Under the pieces are notes generated by a model, which was not told the origin of the DNA, did no database searches, and was given only the letters and a program-made list of their open reading frames with translations. DNA of 64,000 bases from Clostridiales bacterium UBA1390. Its GTDB lineage: Bacteria; Bacillota; Clostridia; Lachnospirales; Bianqueaceae. The DNA lies in assembly GCA_002305315.1 (NCBI GenBank), contig DBQQ01000017.1, positions 7,930 to 71,929 on the forward strand. The letters are read 5' to 3'. This document shows, piece by piece, positions 43,547-53,495 of the stretch. The position numbers were made by a program, and so were the translations under genes. The first letter of the stretch is position 1, and the number at the start of each line of letters is the position of its first letter.

Positions 43547-46500
43547 TTATTCAAATTTCACGGAGATACACTTAGAAACTCCCTTTTCTTCCATGGTAAT
43601 CCCGTACATCACAGTCGCGGCTTCCATGGTTCCCTTTCTATGTGTGATCACGATAAACTGCGTCGTATCACAAAGCGTCTTCAGAAAATCCGCATACCGT
43701 TTCACATTCGCATCATCCAGCGCTGCCTCGATCTCGTCCAGGATACAGAACGGCGCCGGTTTCAGCTGCTGTATGGCGAATAAAATCGCAATCGCTGTCA
43801 GCGCCCGTTCTCCACCGGAAAGTGCCGTCATGCTCTTCAGCGTTTTTCCCGGCGGCTGTGCGACAATCTCGATGCCGGATTCCAGAGGGTGATCCTCTTC
43901 CTCCAGCCTGAGCATGCCTTTTCCACCGCCAAACATCTTACGAAACACCTGGTTAAACTGTTCCGAGATCTTCCCGAAGCCCTCCTGAAACTGCTTTTCC
44001 ATCTGCTCCGTCAGCTGACGGATGATATCTCGCAGACTCTCCTCGGCCTTTTTCACATCCTCCAGCTGCGATGTCAAGAAATCACAACGCTCTTTGAGCG
44101 TCTGATATTCCTCTACCGCATGCAGATTCACGGCGCCCAGACCGCGCAGTTCTTCGCGAAGCTCGCTCATCCGCCGATTGGCCGCATTCACATTCTCAAG
44201 CTTGGGCAATTCCAGACGAAGTGCTGCGTTATACGTCAGTTCATACTTTTCCCAGATCCGATCCTGCAGCTCTGCCAGCTCCTTCTTCACACGGCTGGCC
44301 TGGGTATCCAGACGATACTGCTCTTTTTCCAGATCCGTAACCCATTGTACGACTTCCTCTGAGGCTACAATGCTTTCTCTCCGCTGCTCCTCCTTATCGT
44401 CCCGTACCTGTGTCAGTTCTTCTATCTTTTCTCCAAAGGCCTGAATCTGGTTCCCCACCTGACCCAGTTCCGCTTCCGAGCGAAGGGCTTCACTCTCCAG
44501 GCGCCCCATCTCCCGTTCTGCCTCCTTGAGACGTTCCTCATATCTTTCGATCTGTTCCTCGTCCTGACGCATGTCTGCGGCTTCCCTCTCCCCAGAATTC
44601 ATCATAGAGGCAATCAGCTGCTCTGAGGTACTCAGCTCGATTCGGACCCGAAGTATCTGAGAACGCATCTCTTCTTCTTTCTTCCGATCTTCCTCTTCTC
44701 GCTCCTGGATCGCTTTCATACGATCCGCTTCCTCCTGATACGCCTGCTGCTTCTGTTCCAGTTCCAGTCGCACTTCCTCCAGGAACCTCTCGTTCTTCTC
44801 GATGGACTGCCCAATCATCTGGGTATCCCGTTTCGCTTCTTCCAACTGGGTACTCAGCATCTGGGTACGCAGCTCGTTCTGATCATAGATGGACTGGCAT
44901 TGCGCGGTTTTCTGCGACAAGGCTTCCCGTCGCTGTGACAGCGCTTCCATCTCTCGTGTCTTCTGCTGCCGTTCTTCACTAAGACCGGCGACTTCCTGCA
45001 TAGCACGCTGTCCTGTCTTCCTGGCCGCATCTAACCGAGCCTCCTGCTCGGAGAGCTCCCCCTTTCGATTGAGAATCGAGGCATTCTTTCCGCCGGTGCT
45101 TCCGCCCGTGATGGAACCGCCTATGTTGAAGATGTCTCCCTTCAGCGTGACCACGCGCAGGTACTGACCATAGGACCTAGCCACGGCTGCTGCCGACTCA
45201 AAATCCTGAGCGATCACCACATTGCCCAGCAGCCGAGAGATGATAACACTATACCTCGGATCATAGCCAATCAATTCCGGGGCATATCCCAACACGCCCT
45301 GCATCGCAAGGAGTTTCTCGTCCCGGCGAATCTCCCGTCCCTGTACGCGATCCAATGGCTGAAAAGTAGCCCGACCCGCTTTACGTGCTCGCAGCGCCTC
45401 AATCCAATACTGCGCCGTCTGCAGATGGTCTGTCACGATATTCTGTACCGCGCCTCCGAGAGCAATCTCCAGGGCTGTCGCAAGATGCGGGGGCACCTGA
45501 ATCAGATCCGCCACCGTGCCCAAGATCCCCACGCCATGCTGCGGATCCTGCTGTTTCTGCTGCATGATCCACTTGACGCTGCCGCTGTAGCCCTCATATT
45601 CTTTCTCCAGTTCCTTGAGCCAGCGGATTCTGGATTCTACCTGATGAATCTCTTTTTCCACCTCCTCAAGCCTTGTCTCCGCTTCCCGCAGTTTCGCACG
45701 TACCCTGCTGATCTCGTCTGTTTTATCCGCTATTTCCCGGTTGCACTGTTCAAACTCTCCGCGGGCTGCTTCCAGTTCTTTCTGGGCTGCTTCCAGCTGC
45801 TGATACTGCGCCTCATGCTCCGCCGTCAGCTTCTCCAGCTTCTGCTGCATATCTCCCTGCTGGCCCTGTTCCTGCTCCTGCAGCACTTCCTGACGGGCGG
45901 AAGTCTCCTTCAATTGTTCCACATCCTGCCGCAGGGTTTCCAGGCTTGCCTCGGCCCGCTCTTTCTCCTGCCGGCTTTCATCATGCTCCTTAGCCAGCTG
46001 TTTCTGCGTCTCTAAAAGAAGCGCCTGCTGCTCTTTCTGCGTCTCCTTCTTCTGCCGCAGCTCGGCCAGCTGCTTCTGCTCTTTCTCATAGGTATCCTGC
46101 CGTCTGGCCAGACGCCCCTTCGTATCTTCCAGATGCTCTTTCACATCCCGCTGTTCTTTGCGCAGCTGCTCCATGTTCTGCATATACAGCTTACGTTCCC
46201 CATCCTGGCTCTCCCGCAGCACCCGCAGATCATTAAGCTCCTGCATGGCCTTGGCCAGGTTCCGGGCCGCTTCTTCCGCCTCTTTCTGGCAGATCTCAGC
46301 CGCCTCCTTCACCTGCTGGCGGCGTTCCTTCGCCTCCTCAAGCTGTGCTAAAAGCTGTTCGGTCTTCTCCTCCAGGGAACGATATTGGTTGCTCTGCTGC
46401 TCATACTGCCGCAGAAACGACTGCACTTCTAACTGCTTCAGCTCTTCTGTCAGATTCCTGTGCTTACGGGCCTCTGCCGCCTGTTTCTCCAGCGGTTCCA

Positions 46501-47104
46501 AACGACTCGAAGCTTCTTCCAAAATATCCGATACTCGCTGCAGGTTGGCCTGTTCCTCCAGAAGCTGCTTATTCGCCTCTTCCCGACGCACCTTGAACTT
46601 CACGATCCCCGCTGCCTCTTCAAAGATCATCCGCCGATCCTGCGGCTTGTTAGAGAGCAGCTGATCGATGCGCCCCTGTCCGATGATGGAATAGCCATCC
46701 TTGCCGATTCCCGTATCCATCAGGAGCTCCTGCACATCGCGCAGACGGCATTTTACGCCGTTAATCAGATATTCACTTTCGCCGGAACGGTACATCTTGC
46801 GGCTGATAGCGACTTCATCCGCATCATAAGAAAGACTGCGGTCCTGATTGCCCAGGGTAAGGGTCACCTGTGCAAAATTGACCGGCCTTCTTCGCTCTGT
46901 CCCTGCGAAAATAACATCCTCCATGCGGGCTCCTCGAAGCGATTTGGCGCTCTGTTCTCCCAACACCCAGCGGATGGCATCGGCCACATTGCTCTTGCCG
47001 CTGCCATTGGGACCCACAATCGCCGTGATCCCTCCATGAAAAGTCAGCGTCAGCTTATCCGCAAAGGACTTAAAGCCGACAATCTCCACACACTTTAGTT
47101 CCAT
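43547..47104 (-). CDS. smc: Chromosome condensation protein SMC
   Basis: SMC is the ATPase of the bacterial condensin that organises origins and sister chromosomes. The 1185-residue protein has the Walker A GPNGSGKSN (about 32-40), two long coiled coils (about 165-500 and 660-1000), the hinge (about 510-650, with the GGSITGGS motif at its end), the C motif LSGGERALTAIA and Walker B FCILDEIEAALDDANV. ATG start 10 bases inside rnc, so translation is probably coupled. Confidence 0.98.
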   Translation of the reverse strand: MELKCVEIVGFKSFADKLTLTFHGGITAIVGPNGSGKSNVADAIRWVLGEQSAKSLRGARMEDVIFAGTERRRPVNFAQVTLTLGNQDRSLSYDADEVAISRKMYRSGESEYLINGVKCRLRDVQELLMDTGIGKDGYSIIGQGRIDQLLSNKPQDRRMIFEEAAGIVKFKVRREEANKQLLEEQANLQRVSDILEEASSRLEPLEKQAAEARKHRNLTEELKQLEVQSFLRQYEQQSNQYRSLEEKTEQLLAQLEEAKERRQQVKEAAEICQKEAEEAARNLAKAMQELNDLRVLRESQDGERKLYMQNMEQLRKEQRDVKEHLEDTKGRLARRQDTYEKEQKQLAELRQKKETQKEQQALLLETQKQLAKEHDESRQEKERAEASLETLRQDVEQLKETSARQEVLQEQEQGQQGDMQQKLEKLTAEHEAQYQQLEAAQKELEAARGEFEQCNREIADKTDEISRVRAKLREAETRLEEVEKEIHQVESRIRWLKELEKEYEGYSGSVKWIMQQKQQDPQHGVGILGTVADLIQVPPHLATALEIALGGAVQNIVTDHLQTAQYWIEALRARKAGRATFQPLDRVQGREIRRDEKLLAMQGVLGYAPELIGYDPRYSVIISRLLGNVVIAQDFESAAAVARSYGQYLRVVTLKGDIFNIGGSITGGSTGGKNASILNRKGELSEQEARLDAARKTGQRAMQEVAGLSEERQQKTREMEALSQRREALSQKTAQCQSIYDQNELRTQMLSTQLEEAKRDTQMIGQSIEKNERFLEEVRLELEQKQQAYQEEADRMKAIQEREEEDRKKEEEMRSQILRVRIELSTSEQLIASMMNSGEREAADMRQDEEQIERYEERLKEAEREMGRLESEALRSEAELGQVGNQIQAFGEKIEELTQVRDDKEEQRRESIVASEEVVQWVTDLEKEQYRLDTQASRVKKELAELQDRIWEKYELTYNAALRLELPKLENVNAANRRMSELREELRGLGAVNLHAVEEYQTLKERCDFLTSQLEDVKKAEESLRDIIRQLTEQMEKQFQEGFGKISEQFNQVFRKMFGGGKGMLRLEEEDHPLESGIEIVAQPPGKTLKSMTALSGGERALTAIAILFAIQQLKPAPFCILDEIEAALDDANVKRYADFLKTLCDTTQFIVITHRKGTMEAATVMYGITMEEKGVSKCISVKFE

Positions 47105-47790
47105 TTCTTCCCTCGCATCCGCTTCAGGGCCTGGGCTGCCGCTTTCTGCTCCGCTTCCTTTTTGCTTCCGCCGCTGCCGCTGCCATATTTTTGTCCGTTA
47201 TAATACACACTCATTCGAAAGGCGCGACGATGCGGCGGACCGCTTTCTTCTTCCAAACGATACTCGATGGCGCCACCTGCCCCGGCCTGCACCAGCTCCT
47301 GCAGCTTGGTCTTATCATCTCGCAGATCTTCGCCCATTCGGAGCCGACTCAGCACCCATTTTTCGATGATCGGCGTGACGGCTTCCAACCCTCCATCCAG
47401 GTATACTGCCCCGAAAATGCTTTCCACCATATCCTCCAGGATCGCATGCCGAGTGCGTCCTCCCGCCTGTTCTAAGCCTTTCCCCAGACGCAGGAACTGC
47501 CCCAGCTGATAATCCATGGCCACCTGGCAAAGGGAATTCTCACATACAAGCGCCGCGCGGGTTCTGGAGAGCTGTCCCTCGGGGACCGCCAGATGATCAT
47601 ACAGCCACCGGCTGCTGACCAGCTCTAATACGGCGTCCCCCAGGAACTCCAGCCGTTCATTGCCGCGCATCGCACTGCCCAGCACCTCATTCGCATACGA
47701 GATATGCGTCACCGCCTGCTCTAATAGCTCCGGATTCTCGAAATGGTATCCCAGGATCTTTTCCAGTTCCTCTAATCTTGCACGGTTCAT
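47095..47790 (-). CDS. rnc: Ribonuclease III
   Basis: RNase III cleaves double-stranded RNA in rRNA processing and mRNA decay. The 231-residue protein has the catalytic signature NERLEFLGDAVLEL (about 43-56), the second acidic site in ILEDMVESIFGAVYLD (about 116-131) and a C-terminal dsRNA-binding domain ending with GSKKEAEQKAAAQAL. Its ATG overlaps the acpP stop by 4 bases. The order acpP-rnc-smc-ftsY is the Firmicute standard. Confidence 0.98.
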   Translation of the reverse strand: MNRARLEELEKILGYHFENPELLEQAVTHISYANEVLGSAMRGNERLEFLGDAVLELVSSRWLYDHLAVPEGQLSRTRAALVCENSLCQVAMDYQLGQFLRLGKGLEQAGGRTRHAILEDMVESIFGAVYLDGGLEAVTPIIEKWVLSRLRMGEDLRDDKTKLQELVQAGAGGAIEYRLEEESGPPHRRAFRMSVYYNGQKYGSGSGGSKKEAEQKAAAQALKRMRGKKWN

Positions 47791-48026
47791 TCTTCCTTCT
47801 CCGTTCCATTGATATAGCGCAGGAGATCCCCTGCCTTATGAATCCCGCCAATCGCATCTTCCTGCGGTTCCAAAGAAAACTCGATATCCAGTGCTACCAC
47901 CAGTTCATACAGATCCAGGGACTCGGCGCCCAAATCATCCGAAAGGTCGGTCTCTTCTCTGACCTCTTCTGTCTCGACGCCAAACCGCTCTGCGACCAGC
48001 TTCTGAATCCTTTCCCAATCACTCAC
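47787..48026 (-). CDS. acpP: Acyl carrier protein
   Basis: ACP carries growing acyl chains on a 4'-phosphopantetheine arm. The 79-residue protein has the attachment Ser in LGAESLDLYELV (about 33-44); the usual DSL reads ESL here. The start is a GTG at 48024-48026 with GGGAGG upstream, inside the end of plsX; the longer frame adds 20 basic residues not found in ACPs. Confidence 0.93.
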   Translation of the reverse strand: MSDWERIQKLVAERFGVETEEVREETDLSDDLGAESLDLYELVVALDIEFSLEPQEDAIGGIHKAGDLLRYINGTEKEE

Positions 48027-49059
48027 TCTTCTGTTCCTCCCGCGCTCTCTGCTTGCTCCGGGCCATACATTCCGCGATCTCCGCATTCACATTGGAAGAA
48101 AGGTACTGAATACACTGCTCGATCGCATTTGCAAACGCTTCGCCCTTCGAATTTCCATGTGCCTTGACCACCGCGCCGTTGATGCCCAAAAGGGGAGTGC
48201 CGCCCACCGAAGACGGATCCAGCTTATGCTTCAGTCCCCGCATGGCCGGCTTCAGCAACAAGGCCCCCAACTTATTGCGAAAACTCTTCATCATCTCTTC
48301 CTTCAGACAGCCGAACATATAGCGCGCTATGCCTTCCAGCCCTTTAAGCAGAATGTTGCCGGCAAAGCCATCTGTCACAATGACATCCGCCGCATTCTCC
48401 AATACCTCCCTGGCTTCCACATTGCCGACAAAATGGATCTCCGGCTCCTTCTCCAACAACTCATAGGCTTCCTTGACCAGCGCATTCCCCTTGCCCGGTT
48501 CCACGCCCACGTTCAGAAGACCGATCCGAGGATTCTGGATCCCCAACAGTTTTTTACAGTAGATACTTGTCATCTGCGCAAACTGTACCAGATAGGCCGG
48601 CTTACTGTCCACGTTGGCGCCTACATCGAGCAGAAGCACCGGGCCCTTGCGCCCTGGCAGCGCCACGGAAAGCGCCGGACGCAATACTCCGCGGATCCGG
48701 CCGGCTATGAGCGTCGCTCCCGCCAATACGGCTCCCGTATTCGCCGCGGAAACCAGACCATCCACTTCTTTTTCCTTCACCATTTTCATGCCGTACATCA
48801 AAGACGAATCCTTCTTCGCCCGTACCGCTTCCGCCGGGTTGTGCTCTTCATTCTCAACGACCTGTTCCTTGTGAAGAATCTGCAGTCTGCCGGCATCATA
48901 GCTTTTCCCTTCCAAGGCTTTGCGAATTTCCGGCTCCCGGCCTGCAATGACAATGGAGAGATCCGAATGACGTTCCAATGCGATCAGCACTCCCTCCACC
49001 GGTGCTTTCGGGGCATAATCCCCGCCCATCGCATCGACTAAAATCTTATATGCTGCCAC
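48019..49059 (-). CDS. plsX: Phosphate acyltransferase PlsX
   Basis: PlsX makes acyl-phosphate from acyl-ACP for phospholipid synthesis. The 346-residue protein has VDAMGGDYAP at the N terminus, GANVDSKP in the middle and the C-terminal GGTPLLGINGAVVKAHG. The start is a GTG at 49057-49059 with AGGAGG upstream. It overlaps acpP by 8 bases and recU by 14 bases. In many Firmicutes fapR or rpmF precedes it; here recU does. Confidence 0.96.
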   Translation of the reverse strand: MAAYKILVDAMGGDYAPKAPVEGVLIALERHSDLSIVIAGREPEIRKALEGKSYDAGRLQILHKEQVVENEEHNPAEAVRAKKDSSLMYGMKMVKEKEVDGLVSAANTGAVLAGATLIAGRIRGVLRPALSVALPGRKGPVLLLDVGANVDSKPAYLVQFAQMTSIYCKKLLGIQNPRIGLLNVGVEPGKGNALVKEAYELLEKEPEIHFVGNVEAREVLENAADVIVTDGFAGNILLKGLEGIARYMFGCLKEEMMKSFRNKLGALLLKPAMRGLKHKLDPSSVGGTPLLGINGAVVKAHGNSKGEAFANAIEQCIQYLSSNVNAEIAECMARSKQRAREEQKSE

Positions 49060-49606
49060 GTTTATCCTCCTGTTTGATCTTACAATATTCTAATACTGCC
49101 TTGAGATAGTGCAGGGGGATACCCCCTGTATGCTGCGGAATCCGAAACCGTTCCTCGAAGATCTCCCTGGGAATGGTCTTGGCTCCCTTGTGCTCTCCTT
49201 TCTGATCGAAATAGGTGTTGAGCACCTCAAAAGGCAGGAGATAATACATATCGTCCGCAGAAAAATGCACCAGCAGAAAGGTCAGCCCGCCCTGCCGATC
49301 AAATTCCCGCATGAATTCCACCTGATGGGGATGGATATTCGCCACTGGGAGATTTCTCTGCGCTGTTTCCTTCGCGTCAAAACAGATGGGAATTCCCTGC
49401 AGAATCCCCATATAATCCACCGTGCTTCGCTGCTCGAAATAGGCCAGGGAGATGGTCCGACGCTCGCTGTCAAACTCTACCGGCTTAATGGGCGTAGGGA
49501 TCTTCTGAATCAGGGCAATCCCCTCCTTACGATAGATCTCATTCGCCATGTTGACCATCTCTTCCAGCGTGCTGCCTCTGAGGCCGCGCGTCCTGTAATA
49601 GGCCAT
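49046..49606 (-). CDS. recU: Holliday junction resolvase RecU
   Basis: RecU resolves Holliday junctions in Firmicutes in place of RuvC. The 186-residue protein carries the nuclease core STVDYMGILQG (about 66-76), CFDAKET (about 80-86) and NIHPHQVEFM (about 95-104), the family's conserved metal-binding region, then GGLTFLLVHF. ATG start right after the stop of the upstream UPF0210 gene, with no clear ribosome binding site of its own, which suggests coupled translation. The usual partner ponA (pbp1) is not adjacent. Confidence 0.93.
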   Translation of the reverse strand: MAYYRTRGLRGSTLEEMVNMANEIYRKEGIALIQKIPTPIKPVEFDSERRTISLAYFEQRSTVDYMGILQGIPICFDAKETAQRNLPVANIHPHQVEFMREFDRQGGLTFLLVHFSADDMYYLLPFEVLNTYFDQKGEHKGAKTIPREIFEERFRIPQHTGGIPLHYLKAVLEYCKIKQEDKRGSI

Positions 49607-49607
49607 G

Positions 49608-50966
49608 TCAGTTCTTGTAGCTGTGTACCGGAGCCGGGATGCGTCCGCCCCGCTGCACAAACTCCGCGCAGGAAGCGTTGTTCACTGGCATGATAGGGGC
49701 GTACCCCAGGAGTCCGCCAAATTCTGCCCGCTCACCGACTCCCTTGCCGTACACAGGAATCAGGCGCACCGCTGTCGTCTTGGAATTGATCATACCAATG
49801 GCCATCTCATCCGCAATGATGCCGGAAATCGTAGTCGCCGGCGTATCTCCCGGGATCGCAATCATATCCAGTCCCACGGAACATACACAAGTCATCGCTT
49901 CCAGTTTCTCCAGTGTCAGCGTTCCTGCCTCTGCTGCCTCGATCATGCCATGGTCTTCGCTGACTGGGATAAACGCGCCAGACAGGCCGCCTACAAAAGA
50001 AGACGCCATCAGACCGCCCTTTTTCACCTGATCGTTCAGCATCGCCAACGCCGCCGTCGTCCCCGGCGCACCGGCACATTCTAAGCCCATCTCCTGGAAA
50101 ATCTCCGCAATACTGTCTCCGATAGCCGGTGTCGGCGCCAGGGACAGATCGATGATGCCGAAAGGCACTCCCAGCCGCTTCGACGCCTCCTGCGCGACCA
50201 GCTGTCCGACTCGAGTGATCTTAAACGCTGTTTTCTTAATGGTCTCACACAGTACTTCGAAGTTGGCTCCCCGTACTGCCTTGAGCGCGCTCTTGACCAC
50301 GCCGGGACCCGAAACACCCACGTTGATCACCGTATCCGTCTCTCCCACACCATGAAAAGCACCCGCCATAAACGGATTGTCATCCGGCGCGTTGCAAAAT
50401 ACCACCAGTTTCGCACAGCCGATGGAATCCGCATTTCCTGTCTTCTCCGAGAGTTCTTTGATCTTCTCCCCCAGAAGAAGCACCGCATCCATATTGATGC
50501 CGGAACGGCTGGTTCCCACGTTCACGGAGGCACAGACTCTTTCCGTCTCCGAGAGCGCCGCAGGAATACTCTCGATCAGCATACGATCCTTCTCGGTCAT
50601 TCCCTTCTGCACCAGGGCCGAAAATCCACCGATAAAATTGACGCCGACTTCCTTGGCTGCGCGATCCAGTGTCTTCGCAATCGCCGGGAAATCCGGATCC
50701 TCACAGGCCGCAGCTGCGATCGCTATGGGCGTCACGGAAATCCGCTTATTCACAATGGGAATCCCATACCGCTCGCTGATCTCCTCCCCCACCGATACCA
50801 GATGCTCCGCCGTTCTCGTGATCTTATCATAGATCTTTTTCTGAAATACTTGGCTGTCCGAATGCGCACAGTCCAGCAGACTGATTCCCATCGTAATCGT
50901 ACGCACATCCAGATTGGCTCCCTCAATCATCCGATTGGTTTCGATGATTTCCTGAAAATTAACCAC
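49608..50966 (-). CDS. UPF0210 (DUF711, PFL family) protein
   Basis: The 452-residue protein matches the UPF0210 family, with [15 protein letters not shown] near the N terminus, [16 protein letters not shown] in the middle and [12 protein letters not shown] near residue 340. The fold resembles glycyl-radical-type pyruvate formate-lyase proteins, but no function is established. It regularly occurs with an ACT-domain protein of UPF0237, as here (18 nt upstream). GTG start at 50964-50966 with GGGGGAG upstream. Confidence 0.92.
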   Translation of the reverse strand: MVNFQEIIETNRMIEGANLDVRTITMGISLLDCAHSDSQVFQKKIYDKITRTAEHLVSVGEEISERYGIPIVNKRISVTPIAIAAAACEDPDFPAIAKTLDRAAKEVGVNFIGGFSALVQKGMTEKDRMLIESIPAALSETERVCASVNVGTSRSGINMDAVLLLGEKIKELSEKTGNADSIGCAKLVVFCNAPDDNPFMAGAFHGVGETDTVINVGVSGPGVVKSALKAVRGANFEVLCETIKKTAFKITRVGQLVAQEASKRLGVPFGIIDLSLAPTPAIGDSIAEIFQEMGLECAGAPGTTAALAMLNDQVKKGGLMASSFVGGLSGAFIPVSEDHGMIEAAEAGTLTLEKLEAMTCVCSVGLDMIAIPGDTPATTISGIIADEMAIGMINSKTTAVRLIPVYGKGVGERAEFGGLLGYAPIMPVNNASCAEFVQRGGRIPAPVHSYKN

Positions 50967-50984
50967 TCGTTTCTCCCCCGTTCT

Positions 50985-51254
50985 TTAGATTCGATGCATC
51001 GCCTGGAAGATCTCTTCGCTCTGCAGCTTGATCTGCACGCCCAGCTTCTCGCCAACCTGATCCAGCTCACCGGCTACCTGATGGAACGCTGTTTCCAAGC
51101 TGCCCATATCCACAATCATCATCATGTGAAAATAGCCGCCGGTAATACTCTGAGAAATATCCAGAATGTTGATCTGGTGCTTGGAAAGCAGTGTGCAAAC
51201 CTCCGCGATAATCCCTACCCGGTCCTTTCCGACCACTGAAATAATCCCTTTCAT
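50985..51254 (-). CDS. ACT-domain protein (UPF0237)
   Basis: This is a single ACT domain of 89 residues, starting MKGIISVVGKDRVGIIAEV with NILDISQSI after it. Such free ACT domains bind amino acids or other small ligands. It is the standard upstream partner of the UPF0210 gene, and the two probably act together. ATG start with AGGAGG upstream. Confidence 0.93.
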   Translation of the reverse strand: MKGIISVVGKDRVGIIAEVCTLLSKHQINILDISQSITGGYFHMMMIVDMGSLETAFHQVAGELDQVGEKLGVQIKLQSEEIFQAMHRI

Positions 51255-51271
51255 CTTCTATTCCTCCTGCT

Positions 51272-52882
51272 TTATGTTTCTGATGTAAATAACAGATTCT
51301 CGATCCCTCGATACAGATGATACGGCGTGGGGGACAATTCTCCGCCGAGATCCCTAGAAACCACCACCGCCTGCTGTGAATAATACAGCGGACAGACCGG
51401 GAGCGTTTCCCATGCGTACTCTGCAAGCGCCTGATATGCCGCTGTTCTCGCCTCTTCTCCGACCGCGGAGGAAGCGTTCTGCAGCAACCGATCCATCTCC
51501 GCGTCCTGTCTACCGCTGTAATTGCCGGCACCTTCAGAGGCCAGCAGCTCGGACAGATCCTGAATCGAATCAATTCGACAGCTTCCAAAGGCCAGATCAA
51601 ACTCTCCTTCTTCCAGTGCCTTTTGCCAGTCTGCCTCATCGTAAAGAACCACCTGGACATCCAGCCCAATCTGCGATAACTGTTCATAGATCAGCCTTGC
51701 CTGTGCGATGGCCGTCTGCTCCTCCCGACTCACAATCAACCGAAGAGACGCGCCTCGGTTTTCCCCCAGCAAAGAATAGGCCAGCTGATAATCTATTGGA
51801 TAGGTCTCCGGCAAGGGACAGTCCGCTATCCAGGAAGGAATCACGGATTGGCTGCATGTTCCCTGATGAATCTGTGTTCTGTCAATCAGTTCCTGCGCGT
51901 CTATACAATGCATGATCGCTTTGCGGACATTCTCCTCCGCCAGCACGCTGCCTTCCCGCTGATTCATGTATAGAAGCTGGAGTTCATGCGTGTCCGTACG
52001 ATATACGGTATGATGCTCAATATTCTCTGCCGAAAGACTACTCGGCATTTCCTCATAAATAATATGCGTCAATCCCTGGGAAAACGCGCTCTCCTCCGCA
52101 TCCTCGCTTCGCGTGATCTCCACCAGAATCTCCTGAATCTGCGGTGTATTCCCCACATACTGCGCATTGGCCGTGAGGCGGATTTCCCGCATCGCCCGGT
52201 ACTCTGTCACCTGATAAGGGCCATTCCCTATCGGCTCCCACTCAGGTGGATTTTCCACATGGTAAATATGTTCCGGCAGAATCGGTACCACCAGCATCCC
52301 CAGATGATCCACATCCACCGGTACGGAAAAAGTGATTCGCACATCGCCGTTTTCATCCAGCGCCACCTCTGTGATGGAGGAAAGCTGTGCCTTCCAATAA
52401 TGATCCGCCGATTCTTCGAGAAAAGCCTGCAGCGTATAGACCACGTCCTGCGCGCTGACACTTGTCCCGTCCTGCCAAAGCACATCCGAACGAATCTTCA
52501 GCCTGAGCTGATACCCATCGGACAACACTTCCCATTCCTCTGCCAGGCCGCCTTCCACGGCCGCTCCATTTTCATCCGTTTCCACCAGCGGCATGAAGAT
52601 CATCAGGAGTAACTGTGCCACTTCTGGCTGCTGTACGGACAATGGATTCAGCGTCTCCGGCATGAAGACCGTCATTCGGAGAATGCCATCGGAAGGAACG
52701 ACTTCGTAGGCAGACTCCTCAGAGGATTCTGCCGCAGATTCTATCACGGACGAGACCTCCAAGGCGCCAGCGGCGCTTTCCTCGCTGGATTCCTGCACGG
52801 CAGGGTTCTCACAGCCTGCCCATAACAAACAAACCCAACAAAGCAAGACGACCAGCAGCCGTCTGCATCTATTCTTTCCCAT
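51272..52882 (-). CDS. Extracellular solute-binding lipoprotein, family 5 (peptide/nickel type)
   Basis: The 536-residue protein has a lipoprotein signal peptide (residues 1-24, lipobox ending LWAGC) followed by a Ser/Glu-rich linker to about 55, then the SBP_bac_5 domain with the conserved EWEVLSDGYQLRLKIRSDVLWQDG split over about 125-152. These proteins deliver oligopeptides or nickel to ABC importers; no importer genes are adjacent, so it is an orphan. The ATG at 52880-52882 lies 14 bases inside the end of coaE with AAAGGATG upstream; a TTG one codon earlier is less likely. Confidence 0.87.
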   Translation of the reverse strand: MGKNRCRRLLVVLLCWVCLLWAGCENPAVQESSEESAAGALEVSSVIESAAESSEESAYEVVPSDGILRMTVFMPETLNPLSVQQPEVAQLLLMIFMPLVETDENGAAVEGGLAEEWEVLSDGYQLRLKIRSDVLWQDGTSVSAQDVVYTLQAFLEESADHYWKAQLSSITEVALDENGDVRITFSVPVDVDHLGMLVVPILPEHIYHVENPPEWEPIGNGPYQVTEYRAMREIRLTANAQYVGNTPQIQEILVEITRSEDAEESAFSQGLTHIIYEEMPSSLSAENIEHHTVYRTDTHELQLLYMNQREGSVLAEENVRKAIMHCIDAQELIDRTQIHQGTCSQSVIPSWIADCPLPETYPIDYQLAYSLLGENRGASLRLIVSREEQTAIAQARLIYEQLSQIGLDVQVVLYDEADWQKALEEGEFDLAFGSCRIDSIQDLSELLASEGAGNYSGRQDAEMDRLLQNASSAVGEEARTAAYQALAEYAWETLPVCPLYYSQQAVVVSRDLGGELSPTPYHLYRGIENLLFTSET

Positions 52883-53495
52883 CAAATGCTGACATCCTTT
52901 CCGTCACTTTCCGATCCAGTTCCCGATACAGCGCTTCCACGCTGCCACTCCCATCGATCAGCACATCGGCCGCCGCCATATAAGAATCCTGGGACCACTG
53001 TCCCCGGACCCGGTCTTCTGCTTCTTCCCGTGTCAGATTCTGGCGCTGCATCACCCGTCTGACCCGGATCTCATCCTCCGCCCAGACGACCCATACCTCA
53101 TCGACCAGATCCAAAAGCGGCGTCCGCAGAAGCTCGATGGCTTCCAGCAGGAGACATGGCACTTCCCCGGGATCCTCACGGAACCTCTTGACCTCTTCCT
53201 CGATCTGCTGACAGATGACGGGATGCGTGATCTCATTTAGCTGTTTCAGACTATCCGGATCCCGAAAAACAATCCTGCCAAGACTCTTCCGGTCTAATTT
53301 TCCGGCACTATCCAGTATAGCTTTCCCAAAGGCTTTTGTCAACTCCCTAACTACCTCGCTCGACCGGGTCACTTCGTGACCGACCTGATCCGCATCGATA
53401 CGCTTCATCCCGTAGTGTTCTTCCAGATACCGACAGGCCGTACTCTTTCCCGACGCGATGGTACCCGTCACTCCGATCACCTTACTTGGCCTCAT
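52869..53495 (-). CDS. coaE: Dephospho-CoA kinase
   Basis: CoaE phosphorylates the ribose 3' position in the last step of CoA synthesis. The 208-residue protein has P-loop GTIASGKST (about 11-19), DADQVGHEVT (about 35) and the lid region with QNLTREEAEDRV. It overlaps polA by 14 bases, a common arrangement in Clostridia. Confidence 0.96.
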   Translation of the reverse strand: MRPSKVIGVTGTIASGKSTACRYLEEHYGMKRIDADQVGHEVTRSSEVVRELTKAFGKAILDSAGKLDRKSLGRIVFRDPDSLKQLNEITHPVICQQIEEEVKRFREDPGEVPCLLLEAIELLRTPLLDLVDEVWVVWAEDEIRVRRVMQRQNLTREEAEDRVRGQWSQDSYMAAADVLIDGSGSVEALYRELDRKVTERMSAFDGKE

